This document shows positions 52,695 to 61,726 of a stretch of 64,000 nt of DNA, piece by piece. The DNA is from Glycomyces harbinensis. Its GTDB lineage: Bacteria; Actinomycetota; Actinomycetes; Mycobacteriales; Micromonosporaceae. Every line of letters begins with the position of its first letter. Positions within the stretch are counted from its first letter, which is position 1. The position numbers and the translations under genes were made by a program. The stretch lies in assembly GCF_900101745.1 (NCBI RefSeq), contig NZ_FNAD01000017.1, forward strand, positions 1 to 64,000. Direction: 5' to 3'. Below the pieces are notes generated by a model. It was not told the DNA's origin. It saw nothing but the letters and a program-made list of their open reading frames with translations, and made no database searches.

Positions 52695-53507
52695 GTGACC
52701 GTCATCAGATCCGCGAGCATGCTCCCCGCCAGGCGCGAGGCGCTCACGCTCGAAACCGCCGACGGGCTACAGCTCGTCGGCGAACTCGCCCTGCCCGCCG
52801 ACCGCGCGCCCGAGGCGACCCTCATCTGCGTCCACCCGCTGCCCACCCACGGCGGCATGATGGACTCGCACATCTTCCGCAAGGCCGCCTGGCGGCTGCC
52901 CGCGCTGGCGAACGCGGCCGTGCTGCGCTTCAACACCCGCGGCACCGAGTCGCAGCAGGGGAAGAGCCAGGGCGCCTTCGACAACGGCGTGGGCGAGCGC
53001 TTCGACATCGCCGCCGCGGTCGAGTACGCGGAGTTCGCCGAGCTGCCCCGGGTGTGGCTGGTCGGGTGGTCCTTCGGCACGGACCTGACGCTGAAGTACG
53101 GCCTCGAGCCGGGGGTGGAGGGCGCGGTGCTCCTCTCCCCGCCGCTGCGGTACTCCAAAGAGGAGGATCTGGAGCGGTGGGCCGAGGACGGCCGGCCGCT
53201 GCTGGCGCTCATTCCCGAGCAGGACGACTACCTGCAGTACCCCGAGGCGAAGCGGCGGTTCTCCGCCGTTCCCCAGGCGGAGGTCGTGGAGATCGAGGGC
53301 GGCGGCCACCTGTGGGTCGGCAAGGCCGAGGAGGCCTTGGACCGCATCGTGGGCCGCATCCTCCCGGAGCACGCCCCGCTGCCGACCACATGGGACGGAC
53401 CGATGGAGCGGGGCGACACGTCGGCCTACGCCAACAAGACCGTTGCGGCCTTCGGCGGCTTCCTGCCGAAGCCAGGCCGAGAGGACGGCGCTCCCGAGCG
53501 CGATTAG
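52695..53507 (+). CDS. alpha/beta hydrolase
   Basis: 270 residues from GTG 52695, 6 bases after GATAAT. Fold markers: CVHPLPTHGGMMDSH (oxyanion loop), nucleophile elbow VGWSFGTDL, Asp in IPEQDDYLQ and the catalytic His in EGGGHLWVG. The family is YxeP/Ymc-like small serine hydrolases; substrate unknown. An in-frame upstream start (52638) would lie in the terminator loop region and is rejected. Confidence 0.88.
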   Translation: MTVIRSASMLPARREALTLETADGLQLVGELALPADRAPEATLICVHPLPTHGGMMDSHIFRKAAWRLPALANAAVLRFNTRGTESQQGKSQGAFDNGVGERFDIAAAVEYAEFAELPRVWLVGWSFGTDLTLKYGLEPGVEGAVLLSPPLRYSKEEDLERWAEDGRPLLALIPEQDDYLQYPEAKRRFSAVPQAEVVEIEGGGHLWVGKAEEALDRIVGRILPEHAPLPTTWDGPMERGDTSAYANKTVAAFGGFLPKPGREDGAPERD

Positions 53508-53509
53508 CG

Positions 53510-53533
53510 GGCGGGCCTTCGGGCCCGCCTTTT
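53510..53533 (+). terminator. terminator of the hydrolase gene
   Basis: GGCGGGCC, TTC, GGGCCCGCC, then TTTT. Confidence 0.8.
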
Positions 53534-53545
53534 CCTGAAGTCGCC

Positions 53546-53572
53546 TTCAGGCGCCTTAAGGCTGCATTCAGG
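53546..53572. repeat. TTCAGG-type direct repeats at 10-11 bp spacing
   Basis: TTCAGG, TTAAGG and TTCAGG begin at 53546, 53556 and 53567. They match the array at 21643-21680 read on the other strand. CCTGAAG at 53534 adds an inverted half. It lies in a 258-bp gap between convergent genes where no confident gene is seen, although a weak rightward frame starts at ATG 53587. Confidence 0.5.
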
Positions 53573-53765
53573 TTCGGCCCCGCACCATGGAGACCGCGCA
53601 CGAAGACATCGGGCGGGGTGAGGAGCAGGCCATGGCGGCGATGAAGGAAACGAGTCAGGGTTCGTATCGGGCGCAGCGGATGCGGGATCGGCCGGCACCG
53701 CCGCGGCCGCATCGGGACTGGTCGCGTGGGGCGCAGCGGTTCCGGCCGCGTTCGCGCGCGACGAT

Positions 53766-55079
53766 TCAGGCGCAGTCGAGGAATTCGGCTATGGCGGCGG
53801 GAAGCGTCGCCTCGGCGCAGTCGGTGACGGCGATGAGGTTCTCGCCCTCGATGCGCCACACCCGTCGCTCGGTGGCGCCGTCGCCGTCGCCGCCCGAGCC
53901 TCCCGGATAGTCCACAGTGGCCGCGACATAGTCGCCGTCGTCGGCGCACCAGCTCTCGACGATCGTGCCCTCGTCCAATTGCTCGTCGATCCGCCCGCCG
54001 AGTACGGCCGGGTCGGTGCACACGGTTCCGGTGCTCTCGGGATTGGTCGCCGCATACGTCGCCAGCGCGGCGCCGCCGAGGAGCGCTCCCGTCAGTGCGA
54101 CGCCGGCGGTGGCGGTGGCGATCGACCGCAGGCGCGGTCGCAGGCCGATGCGCTCGCGGCTGGGCCGGTAGGGCGCCAGTTCGGTCGAGACGGCGACGGT
54201 CACGGGCCGCAGGCCGCGTCGGGGGAGGAGCCCGGCGGCGACGGTGTCGGGGCGCAGGCCGGGGGCCATCGGTCCCGCGAGCGGTAGGCGGGTGAGCTGT
54301 TCGCGGAGGGTGTCGGCGGTGGGGCGGCGCCGTGGGTCGGGGCTGAGGGCGGCGCCGATGAAGTCGGTGAGCTCGGAGTCGACGCCGGGCACGTGGGGCA
54401 CCGGGGCGGCGCGCAGGAGGGGGTCGGCGGCGTCCTCTCGGGCGTGGCGCACCCAGGGGAGCCGGCCGCCCAGGGCCGCGTAGAGGGCCGTGGCGAGGGC
54501 GTAGACGTCCCCCGCGGGGCTGGCGGCCACCTCGCCCGCTACGGCGGCGTCGAGGTGCTCAGGGGCGGTGTAGGGGGAGGGGGGGAGGGGGGCGGCCAGG
54601 ACGGGGGCGGTGACGTCGTAGGCGGTGAGCTGGAGGTGGTGGCCGGAGCCGACGAGGATGTGGGAGGGCTGGATCGCGCCGTGGATGAGGCCGGCCCGGT
54701 GGTAGACGGCGACGGCGTCGCTCAGGGCCACGCCGAGGGCGCGCACCTGCCCGGGGGGCATGGGGCCCTGCTCGGCGAGGAGGTCGGCCAGGGTGCGGCG
54801 CGCGGTGCCGACGGCGAGGTAGGGGCGTCCGTTCTCGGTGAGCCCGACGGCTGAACAGGGTGACAGATGGGGGTGGGCGGCGAGGCCGGTGAGCTTCGCG
54901 GCCCATTCGAGGAAGACTTCGCGCCGGGAGCCGTCGACGCGCTCATGGGCGACGGTGACGCACAGGAGGTCGGTGGGCCCGGTGGCGACGGTGCCGCTGA
55001 AGACGCTGCACACCGTGTCCCGGTGCAGTAAACGGTGGACGGTTGCTGGTCCGACCGTGGTCGTGTTCGTGTTCGACAT
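53766..55079 (-). CDS. membrane-anchored pseudokinase
   Basis: 437 residues from ATG 55079 (AGGAGGTGAGG upstream). The fold is Hanks kinase-like (residues 10-270), but key residues are missing: the VAIK lysine position reads CVTVAHE, the HRDxKPxN loop reads HGAIQPSHI (no catalytic Asp, no Asn), and DFG reads AYD. PE of APE is kept in YTAPEHL. A transmembrane helix (TGALLGGAALATYAA, about 325-345) is followed by an outer domain with four cysteines (VCTDP, SWCADD, VTDCAE, FLDCA). Probably a scaffold or sensor, not an enzyme. Confidence 0.85.
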   Translation of the reverse strand: MSNTNTTTVGPATVHRLLHRDTVCSVFSGTVATGPTDLLCVTVAHERVDGSRREVFLEWAAKLTGLAAHPHLSPCSAVGLTENGRPYLAVGTARRTLADLLAEQGPMPPGQVRALGVALSDAVAVYHRAGLIHGAIQPSHILVGSGHHLQLTAYDVTAPVLAAPLPPSPYTAPEHLDAAVAGEVAASPAGDVYALATALYAALGGRLPWVRHAREDAADPLLRAAPVPHVPGVDSELTDFIGAALSPDPRRRPTADTLREQLTRLPLAGPMAPGLRPDTVAAGLLPRRGLRPVTVAVSTELAPYRPSRERIGLRPRLRSIATATAGVALTGALLGGAALATYAATNPESTGTVCTDPAVLGGRIDEQLDEGTIVESWCADDGDYVAATVDYPGGSGGDGDGATERRVWRIEGENLIAVTDCAEATLPAAIAEFLDCA

Positions 55080-55414
55080 CCTCACCTCCTCAGGGGGTCA
55101 GCTGTTCGGTGTCGTGATTTGGCACTAAATGTGAGGCTATCCCATCCGAACGGTCGAGTGGTAGTCGGCCGCAGGGATGTGGCACGAACGGGTGATCGTT
55201 TATGTACCCTTAGTTATTTCCGTTGAGGCACCGGGTGTCCGATGTGCCCTGAGAGATCATTGTGTCGGAATTCTACGAACTTGAAAAGCAACGATTCGGA
55301 CACGAGACACCGCCGCTGTTGACGGTTGTGGAAAAACGTTGAACTATCGAATCCGTCTTGACCCCAGGGCGACGTCGGTCATGCACTGATGACGCCCGGT
55401 ACGAAGGAGTACTA
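55080..55414. other. intergenic region upstream of the sugar transporter operon
   Basis: No gene supported. Contains a candidate operator: GTGTCGGAAT at 55262-55271 and ATTCGGACAC at 55294-55303 (arms match 9 of 10), with a further GTGTCCGAT near 55229. Promoters for the operon and for the divergent pseudokinase gene should be here. Confidence 0.4.
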
Positions 55415-56500
55415 ATGAACGTCAACCGACGTCACTTGATGACCGGGACCATCGGCGCCGCAGCGGTGGCCATGATCGCGTCCGCCTGCGCCTCCGAGGA
55501 CGAGGGCGGCGGCTCGGGCTCGGGCAAGAAGGTCGGCATCGCGATGCCCACGAAGACCTCCGAGCGCTGGATCCTCGACGGTGACAACCTGAAGGCCTCG
55601 TTCGAGGACGAAGGCTACGAAGTCACCCTCCAGTACGCGAACGACGTCGCCGCCGACCAGGTCAGCCAGATCGAGACCATGGTCGGCCAGAACGTGGACG
55701 TGCTCGTCATCGCCGCGATCGACAACAAGTCGCTCAGCGGCGTCCTGGCCCAGGCCAAGGACCAGGACATCACGGTCATCGCGTACGACCGCCTCATCCT
55801 GGACACCCCGGACGTCGACTACTACGCCAGCTTCGACAACACCAAGGTCGGCACCCTGCAGGGCACCTACCTCGTCGAGGCGCTCGACCTCGCCAACCAG
55901 GCCGGTCCCTTCAACATCGAGCTCTTCGCGGGCGCGTTGACCGATAACAACGCCCCGTACTTCTTCAACGGCGCCTGGGCCGTCCTGGAGCCCTTCGTCA
56001 CCGAGGGCAAGCTGGTCGTCAAGTCCGGCCAGACCACGCTGGAGCAGGTCGCCACGGAGAACTGGGACGGCGCCATCGCGCAGGAGCGCATGGACAACAT
56101 CCTGTCGAACTTCTACAACGACGGCTCCGTCGTCGACGCGGTGCTCTCGCCCTTCGACGGCATCAGCCGCGGCATCATCGCCTCGCTCCAGGGCTCCGGC
56201 TACACCACGATGCCCGTGATCACCGGCCAGGACGCCGAGCTCGAATCGGTCAAGTACATCATCAGCGGCCTGCAGGCCATGACCGTCTACAAGGACACCC
56301 GCCTGCTCGCCGACACCACGGTCGACATGGTCCTGGCGGTCCTCGACGGTAAGACCCCCGACATCAACGACGAGGACACCTACGACAACGGCGACCACGT
56401 CATTCCCGCGTTCCTCCTGGAGCCGGTCAGCGTGGACGTGACCAACTACGAGGTGGAGCTCATCGACTCCGGCTACATCGACGCCGCCGACCTCGGCTAG
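55415..56500 (+). CDS. sugar-binding lipoprotein, ChvE/MmsE type
   Basis: 361 residues from ATG 55415 (AAGGAGTACTA). Lipobox near residue 25 (IASACAS) followed by a Gly/Ser linker. Periplasmic-binding-protein fold of the ChvE/xylose group: VGIAMPTKTSERWILDGDNL, VLVIAAIDNKSLSG, VIAYDRLI, and ITGQDAELESVKYIISG. It captures monosaccharides for the GguA/GguB pair downstream. Exact sugar unknown (xylose, galactose or glucose are typical). Confidence 0.9.
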   Translation: MNVNRRHLMTGTIGAAAVAMIASACASEDEGGGSGSGKKVGIAMPTKTSERWILDGDNLKASFEDEGYEVTLQYANDVAADQVSQIETMVGQNVDVLVIAAIDNKSLSGVLAQAKDQDITVIAYDRLILDTPDVDYYASFDNTKVGTLQGTYLVEALDLANQAGPFNIELFAGALTDNNAPYFFNGAWAVLEPFVTEGKLVVKSGQTTLEQVATENWDGAIAQERMDNILSNFYNDGSVVDAVLSPFDGISRGIIASLQGSGYTTMPVITGQDAELESVKYIISGLQAMTVYKDTRLLADTTVDMVLAVLDGKTPDINDEDTYDNGDHVIPAFLLEPVSVDVTNYEVELIDSGYIDAADLG

Positions 56501-56601
56501 CAACGGTTCGTCAGACCCTTCCCTCGGGGACGCCCTGCCCGCCATGGGCGTCCCCGAACCTCTCTCCAGAGCAGTCCAATCGGTTCAAATAGGACAAAGC
56601 C

Positions 56602-58155
56602 ATGTCTGAAGACATCCTCCGAATGCGGGGGATCACCAAGCGATTCCCGGGCGTGCTCGCACTGTCCGGGGTCGAATTGGGGGTCAAGCGGGCCACGATC
56701 CACGCACTCGTCGGCGAGAACGGCGCCGGCAAGTCGACGCTGATGAAGATCCTGTCGGGCGTCTACGCCCACGGCGACTTCGACGGCGAGATCGAGTTCG
56801 ACGGCAAGCCCGCCCAGTTCCGCAACATCCGTGACTCCGAAGCCGCCGGCGTCGTGATCATCCACCAGGAGCTCGCCCTCGTCGGCGAACTCTCCATCGC
56901 CGAGAACATCTTCCTCGGCAACGAGCGCAAGCGCGGCGGCGTCATCTCATGGAGCCGCACCAACACCGAGGCCGCCCGCCTCATGCAGAAGGTCGGCCTC
57001 CACGACAACCCGGCCACGCTGGTCGAGAAGATCGGCGTCGGCAAGCAGCAGCTCGTCGAGATCGCCAAGGCCCTGTCCAAGAGCGTCAAGCTCCTGATCC
57101 TGGACGAGCCGACCGCCGCGCTCAACGACACCGACTCCGAGAACCTCCTGGAACTGCTCCGCCAGCTCCGCGAGGAGGGCGTCACCAGCATCATCATCTC
57201 CCACAAGCTGGGCGAGGTCCTGTCGGTGGCCGACCGGATCACCGTGCTGCGCGACGGCCAGTCGATCGAGACGCTCGAGACCGACAACGGCGCCGTCACC
57301 GAGGACCGGCTCATCAAGTCGATGGTCGGCCGCGACCTCGAACACCTGTACCCGCCGCACGAGCCGAAGATCGGCAAGGTCTTCTTCGAGGTCAAGGACT
57401 GGACCGTCCACCACCCCGAGCAGCGCGAGCGGGTCATCGTCAACAACGCGGCCCTCAACGTCGCGCGCGGCGAGATCGTCGGCCTCGCCGGGCTCATGGG
57501 CGCCGGACGCACCGAGTTCGCCATGAGCGTCTTCGGCCGCAGCTGGGGCTCGAACATCTCCGGCCGCGCCGAGATCGACGGGAAGCGCCTGCACCTGCGC
57601 AACGTCCCCGAGGCGATCGAGGCCGGCCTCGCCTACGCCACCGAGGACCGCAAGCACTACGGCCTGCACCTCGACTACGACCTGCGGGAGAACTTCACCC
57701 TGCCCGGTCTGCACAAGGTCTCCAAGCGCGGCGTCGTCGACCAGGACAAGGTCAACTCGGTCTCCGAGCGCCTGCGCAAGGAGTTCGGCGTCAAGGCCCC
57801 GTCCGTCTACTCGCTCGCCGGGAACCTCTCCGGCGGCAACCAGCAGAAGATCGTGCTCGGGAAGTGGGTCTTCACCGAACCCGAGCTGCTCATCCTCGAC
57901 GAGCCGACCCGAGGCATCGACGTCGGCGCCAAGTACGAGATCTACGAGCTGATCCACAAGCTGGTGGACCAGGGCAAGGGGGTCCTCATGATCTCCTCCG
58001 AACTGCCCGAGCTGCTCGGCATGTGCGACCGCATCTACGCGATGAGCGCCGGGCACATCACCGGTCAGGTCGACCGGGCCAATGCGACACAGGAAGAGCT
58101 GATGCGTCTCATGACCCTTGAGACCGCCAGCGGGGGAGAAGAGCAACGCCAATGA
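56602..58155 (+). CDS. gguA: multiple monosaccharide ABC transporter ATPase (GguA/MmsA type)
   Basis: 517 residues. A tandem ABC ATPase: first domain Walker [16 protein letters not shown], signature [15 protein letters not shown], Walker [14 protein letters not shown]; second domain degenerate P-loop [11 protein letters not shown], signature [15 protein letters not shown], Walker [15 protein letters not shown]. This is the layout of CUT2 sugar importers. The stop overlaps the permease ATG by 4 bp. Confidence 0.93.
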   Translation: MSEDILRMRGITKRFPGVLALSGVELGVKRATIHALVGENGAGKSTLMKILSGVYAHGDFDGEIEFDGKPAQFRNIRDSEAAGVVIIHQELALVGELSIAENIFLGNERKRGGVISWSRTNTEAARLMQKVGLHDNPATLVEKIGVGKQQLVEIAKALSKSVKLLILDEPTAALNDTDSENLLELLRQLREEGVTSIIISHKLGEVLSVADRITVLRDGQSIETLETDNGAVTEDRLIKSMVGRDLEHLYPPHEPKIGKVFFEVKDWTVHHPEQRERVIVNNAALNVARGEIVGLAGLMGAGRTEFAMSVFGRSWGSNISGRAEIDGKRLHLRNVPEAIEAGLAYATEDRKHYGLHLDYDLRENFTLPGLHKVSKRGVVDQDKVNSVSERLRKEFGVKAPSVYSLAGNLSGGNQQKIVLGKWVFTEPELLILDEPTRGIDVGAKYEIYELIHKLVDQGKGVLMISSELPELLGMCDRIYAMSAGHITGQVDRANATQEELMRLMTLETASGGEEQRQ

Positions 58156-59450
58156 CCACCGTCCCGACCAAGTCTCGCCCGAGCCTGATCTCGGCGCTGC
58201 GCAACATCAACCTGCGCGCCTACGGCATGATCATCGCCCTGGTGCTGATCATGATCCTGTTCCAGGTGCTCAACGTGAGCCTCCAGAACGAGAACTTCAT
58301 CACGCCGCTGAACATCACGAACGTGATCCTGCAGAACTCGTACATCCTGATCCTCGCGATCGGGATGATGCTGGTGATCGTCAACGGCCACATCGACCTG
58401 TCCGTCGGGTCGGTGCTCGCGTTCTGCGGCGCCATGTCCGCCATCGCGCTCTCGGACTGGAACTGGCCCTGGTACGCCGCGGTGCTGTTCGCCGTCGGCC
58501 TGGGCGCCCTCATCGGCGTCTGGCAGGCGTTCTGGATCGCCTACGTGCGTATCCCGGCGTTCATCGTGACGCTGGCCGGCATGCTCATCTTCCGCGGCCT
58601 GACCCTCAAGGTCCTGGGCGCGGAGACCAAGGGCACCAACGGCACGTTCAACGAGCTGGCCTCCGGCTACCACTTCCTCGGCGTGGACCTGCAGATGCCG
58701 ACCCTCGTGGTCGGGGTCGTCGGCGCGGCGCTGTTCGTGTTCTTCTCGGTGCGCAGCCGCACCCGCCAGGTCAAGGCCGGCATCGCGGGCTCCTCGCAGG
58801 TCGCGTGGCTGATCAGGACCGTCGCGATCGCCGCCGTGGTGCTGCTGGCCGCGTACACGTTCTACTCCTACAAGGGCCTGCCGATCATCGGCTGGATCCT
58901 GCTGGGCCTGGTCCTGCTGTTCACGTTCATCGCGAACCGCACCGTCTTCGGCCGCCACATCTACGCGGGCGGCGGCAACGAGAAGGCCGCGCTGCTCTCG
59001 GGCGTCAAGACCAAGCAGACCACCTTCTGGGTCTTCGTGATCATGGGCGCGCTGGCCGGCCTGGCCGGCGTCATCGTCACCGCCCGCCTGCACGCGGCCA
59101 CGCCGGGCGCCGGCAACGCGTTCGAGCTGAGCGCCATCGCCTCCGCGTTCATCGGCGGCGCGTCGGTCACCGGCGGCGTGGGCACCATCATCGGCGCCGT
59201 CATCGGCGGTCTGGTCATGGGCGTCATGAACCAGGGCATGCAGGTCCTGGGCATCGCGACCGACACGGTCCAGATCATCCTGGGCCTGGTCGTGCTCGCG
59301 GCCGTCCTGTTCGACGTGTGGAACAAGAAGCGCTCCACCGGCGGCGGCCTGATGCCGCCCATCGTCGGCACCACGCCGGGCGGTTCGGGCGACGCGAAGA
59401 AACCGAAGGGCGACACCGACAAGGAGCCCGCCGCGGCGAGCACCAAGTAG
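58152..59450 (+). CDS. gguB: multiple monosaccharide ABC transporter permease (GguB/MmsB type)
   Basis: 432 residues with about ten hydrophobic helices and the CUT2 signature [20 protein letters not shown], plus [25 protein letters not shown] EAA region in the C-terminal half. It forms the channel with GguA. Ends in a hydrophilic Lys/Gly tail and a perfect terminator. Confidence 0.93.
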   Translation: MTTVPTKSRPSLISALRNINLRAYGMIIALVLIMILFQVLNVSLQNENFITPLNITNVILQNSYILILAIGMMLVIVNGHIDLSVGSVLAFCGAMSAIALSDWNWPWYAAVLFAVGLGALIGVWQAFWIAYVRIPAFIVTLAGMLIFRGLTLKVLGAETKGTNGTFNELASGYHFLGVDLQMPTLVVGVVGAALFVFFSVRSRTRQVKAGIAGSSQVAWLIRTVAIAAVVLLAAYTFYSYKGLPIIGWILLGLVLLFTFIANRTVFGRHIYAGGGNEKAALLSGVKTKQTTFWVFVIMGALAGLAGVIVTARLHAATPGAGNAFELSAIASAFIGGASVTGGVGTIIGAVIGGLVMGVMNQGMQVLGIATDTVQIILGLVVLAAVLFDVWNKKRSTGGGLMPPIVGTTPGGSGDAKKPKGDTDKEPAAASTK

Positions 59451-59478
59451 GTCCGGAGCCACAGGCTCCCCCGGTGGC

Positions 59479-59511
59479 AAGGGCCCGCAGCACCTCGTGC
59501 TGCGGGCCCTT
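59479..59511 (+). terminator. terminator of the sugar transporter operon
   Basis: Perfect 15-bp stem AAGGGCCCGCAGCAC, loop CTC. Confidence 0.85.
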
Positions 59512-59698
59512 CAGCGTCTCCTGGCGGGTCCGGGGTCCGCGTATACCGTCCCTACCCCCCACCCACCCGGGGAACGGTAGGTGCGATCCTCCCGCGCGGG
59601 TGCGACAGGAACGCCGCTCCGCCCCCGCGGTGTCACCCGAACGGGGTCAGGGGACCGGGCGGAGCGGGTCCGGATGCGCGGCGGGCCCGGGACGAAGC

Positions 59699-59728
59699 GA
59701 GGGCCCGGTGCGATCGCACCGGGCCCTC
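59699..59728. terminator. perfect palindrome, terminator of the leftward coiled-coil gene
   Basis: GAGGGCCCGGTGC, GATC, GCACCGGGCCCTC; 27 bp past the stop at 59755. Confidence 0.75.
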
Positions 59729-59754
59729 GGCGTCCGTCTGTCGCCGGTCCGTCC

Positions 59755-61551
59755 CTACGAGGAGGACACCTTCTCGGCGGCTTCGCTGTTCTGCTTGCCG
59801 CCGCTCTGGGTCCGCTTGCGGGCGGCGGCCGGCTTGTTCACCGCGGTGTCCTGCGCGGGCGCCTCAGCGTCCGCCTCGCGGCTCGCGCGGGCCTCCTCGA
59901 CCAGTTTCTTGGCCTGGGCCCTCGCGGTCGCCAGGATCGCCTCGGAGTCGCGCCGCGCGGTCTGCTTGGCGGACTTCGAGAGCTCCTCGGCGCGGCGCTT
60001 GGCGTTCTCGGCCTTCTTCTCGGCCTCGGTCACGTACTGGTCGCGGTCGGACCTGATCTCCTCGGCCTTCAGGTCCGCCTCGGCCAGGATCCGCTCGGCC
60101 TCGGCCTGGGCGTCGGCCAGGAGCTTCTGGCGCTCGGCCTCGATCTCGGCCAGCTCGGCGCGGGCCTTCTCGACCTCGGCCGCGGCGTCGACCTTGGCCC
60201 GGTCGGCGCTCTCGCGCAGCCTCGCGGCGTCGGCGGCCGCCTCGGCGGTCACGCGCTCGGCCTCGGCGGCGGCCTGCTCGCGCAGCCGCTGCGTCTCGAC
60301 CGCGGTCTCCTCGTTGAGGCGGCGGGCGGCGACCTCGGCGCCCTCGCGCTCCTTGCGGCTCGCGTCGGCGGCCTCCTCGCGCAGGCGCCGGGTCTCGCGC
60401 TCGGTCTCCTCGGCGAGGCGCATCGCGGCGGCCTCGGCGTTCTCGCGCGCCAGACGGGCGGCCTCGGCGGCCTCCGCCTCCAGCTTCGCGGTCTTCGCCG
60501 CGGTCTCGGCGGTGAGCCGCTCGGCCTCGGCCTCGGCCTCCTCCAGGCGGCGCTGGGCGTCCTGGCGGACCCGCTTGGCCTCGTCGACCGCCTCGGTGCG
60601 CGTGAGGGTCGCGTTGTCGGCGGCCTCGGCGCGCAGGCGGGTCGACTCGTTCTCGGCCTCGGTCCGCACGGTCTGCGCGAAGGTCTCGGTCTCCTGCTTG
60701 AACTTCTCGAGGTTCTCGACGGCCTCGGTGCGCAGGTCCCGCAGTTCCGCCTCGTGCTCGGCGCGCTTGCGCTCGGCCTCGGCGTCGGCCTCGGCCGCGA
60801 TGCGGTCGGCCTTCTCGCGGGCCTCGGCGATCGCCTGGTCGGCGGCGACGGTCGCGTCGTCCTTGAGCTGCTGGGCCTCGGTCCTCAGGCGCTCGACGTG
60901 AGCGACCAGCTGCCGGGTCTGCTCGTCAGCGGCGGCCCGCTTGTTCTCGGCGTCCTGCTCGGCCTCGGCGATGAGCGACGCGGCCCGCTCCTTGGCCTGG
61001 TCCACCATCGACTGGGCCTCGCGGGCGCGCTTGTTGATCTCGGCGTCGATGATCGCGCGCCGGTCGGCCTCGGCCTTCTCGGCGGCGGCCCGGCGCGCCT
61101 TCAACGTGGTCTCGAAGTCCTTGCGGGCCTGCTCGATCTGCGCCTCGGCCTCGCGCAGCCGCTGGTCGGCGTGCTGGTGCAGGTGCTTCGTCTGGTTGTG
61201 GGCGTTGGCCTTGATCTCCTCGGCCTGCTCCTCGGCGAGGGTCAGCATGTGCTCGATGCGCACGCCGAGGTGGCGGTACGACGCGTTGTCGCCCGCAGCG
61301 CTGCGCCGTCGCAGCTCCTGGATCTGCGCCTGCAACTGCTGGATCTGGACCACGAGGCGGTCGATCTGCGCGAGCGCCTCGGCCCGCTCTCCGGCCAGCG
61401 TGTCCATCTGGAGCTGCATCTGCTGCAGGTAACGGTCGACCTGCCGTTTGTCATAGCCCCGCAATGCGGTCTCGAACCCGCGGTCGATGGGACCGGCCTC
61501 ATCGAAGCCGGTCAGCAGTTCCGAGTCATCCAGTCTGTCTTCACGCGCCAT
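59755..61551 (-). CDS. large DivIVA-like coiled-coil cytoskeletal protein
   Basis: 598 residues from ATG 61551. A short N-terminal DivIVA-like membrane-recognition segment (ETALRGYDKRQVDRYLQQMQ) is followed by an almost continuous Ala/Glu/Arg-rich coiled coil (60-560) and a basic tail. It belongs to the FilP/Scy-like group that builds polar scaffolds in filamentous actinobacteria. The gene next upstream encodes a similar shorter protein in the same direction. Confidence 0.85.
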   Translation of the reverse strand: MAREDRLDDSELLTGFDEAGPIDRGFETALRGYDKRQVDRYLQQMQLQMDTLAGERAEALAQIDRLVVQIQQLQAQIQELRRRSAAGDNASYRHLGVRIEHMLTLAEEQAEEIKANAHNQTKHLHQHADQRLREAEAQIEQARKDFETTLKARRAAAEKAEADRRAIIDAEINKRAREAQSMVDQAKERAASLIAEAEQDAENKRAAADEQTRQLVAHVERLRTEAQQLKDDATVAADQAIAEAREKADRIAAEADAEAERKRAEHEAELRDLRTEAVENLEKFKQETETFAQTVRTEAENESTRLRAEAADNATLTRTEAVDEAKRVRQDAQRRLEEAEAEAERLTAETAAKTAKLEAEAAEAARLARENAEAAAMRLAEETERETRRLREEAADASRKEREGAEVAARRLNEETAVETQRLREQAAAEAERVTAEAAADAARLRESADRAKVDAAAEVEKARAELAEIEAERQKLLADAQAEAERILAEADLKAEEIRSDRDQYVTEAEKKAENAKRRAEELSKSAKQTARRDSEAILATARAQAKKLVEEARASREADAEAPAQDTAVNKPAAARKRTQSGGKQNSEAAEKVSSS

Positions 61552-61726
61552 ACCCTCATCCTCACGTAAGCCGCGTCCCGCCACCGCCGGCAAGGGAGCC
61601 GGATGTGACGGGACGCGGCCGAAGCTGTGGTTCCTCCACCGTCGACCTACGCCTACGATCATTCTTCACTGTCGTAGGTTTCGACGGTAACGCGGATTCG
61701 CCAGGTTTACTTGTTGTCGGGTTTTT

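Noticed and set aside
53587..53765. Small rightward gene from ATG 53587
   Set aside because: The frame has no stop before running far into the convergent pseudokinase gene, lacks a ribosome site and reads as Arg/Pro-rich shadow sequence.
58118..60901. 927-codon rightward frame across gguB and the coiled-coil gene
   Set aside because: Its sequence is low-complexity Arg/Ala/Ser and crosses two terminators; gguB and the leftward coiled-coil gene explain the DNA.
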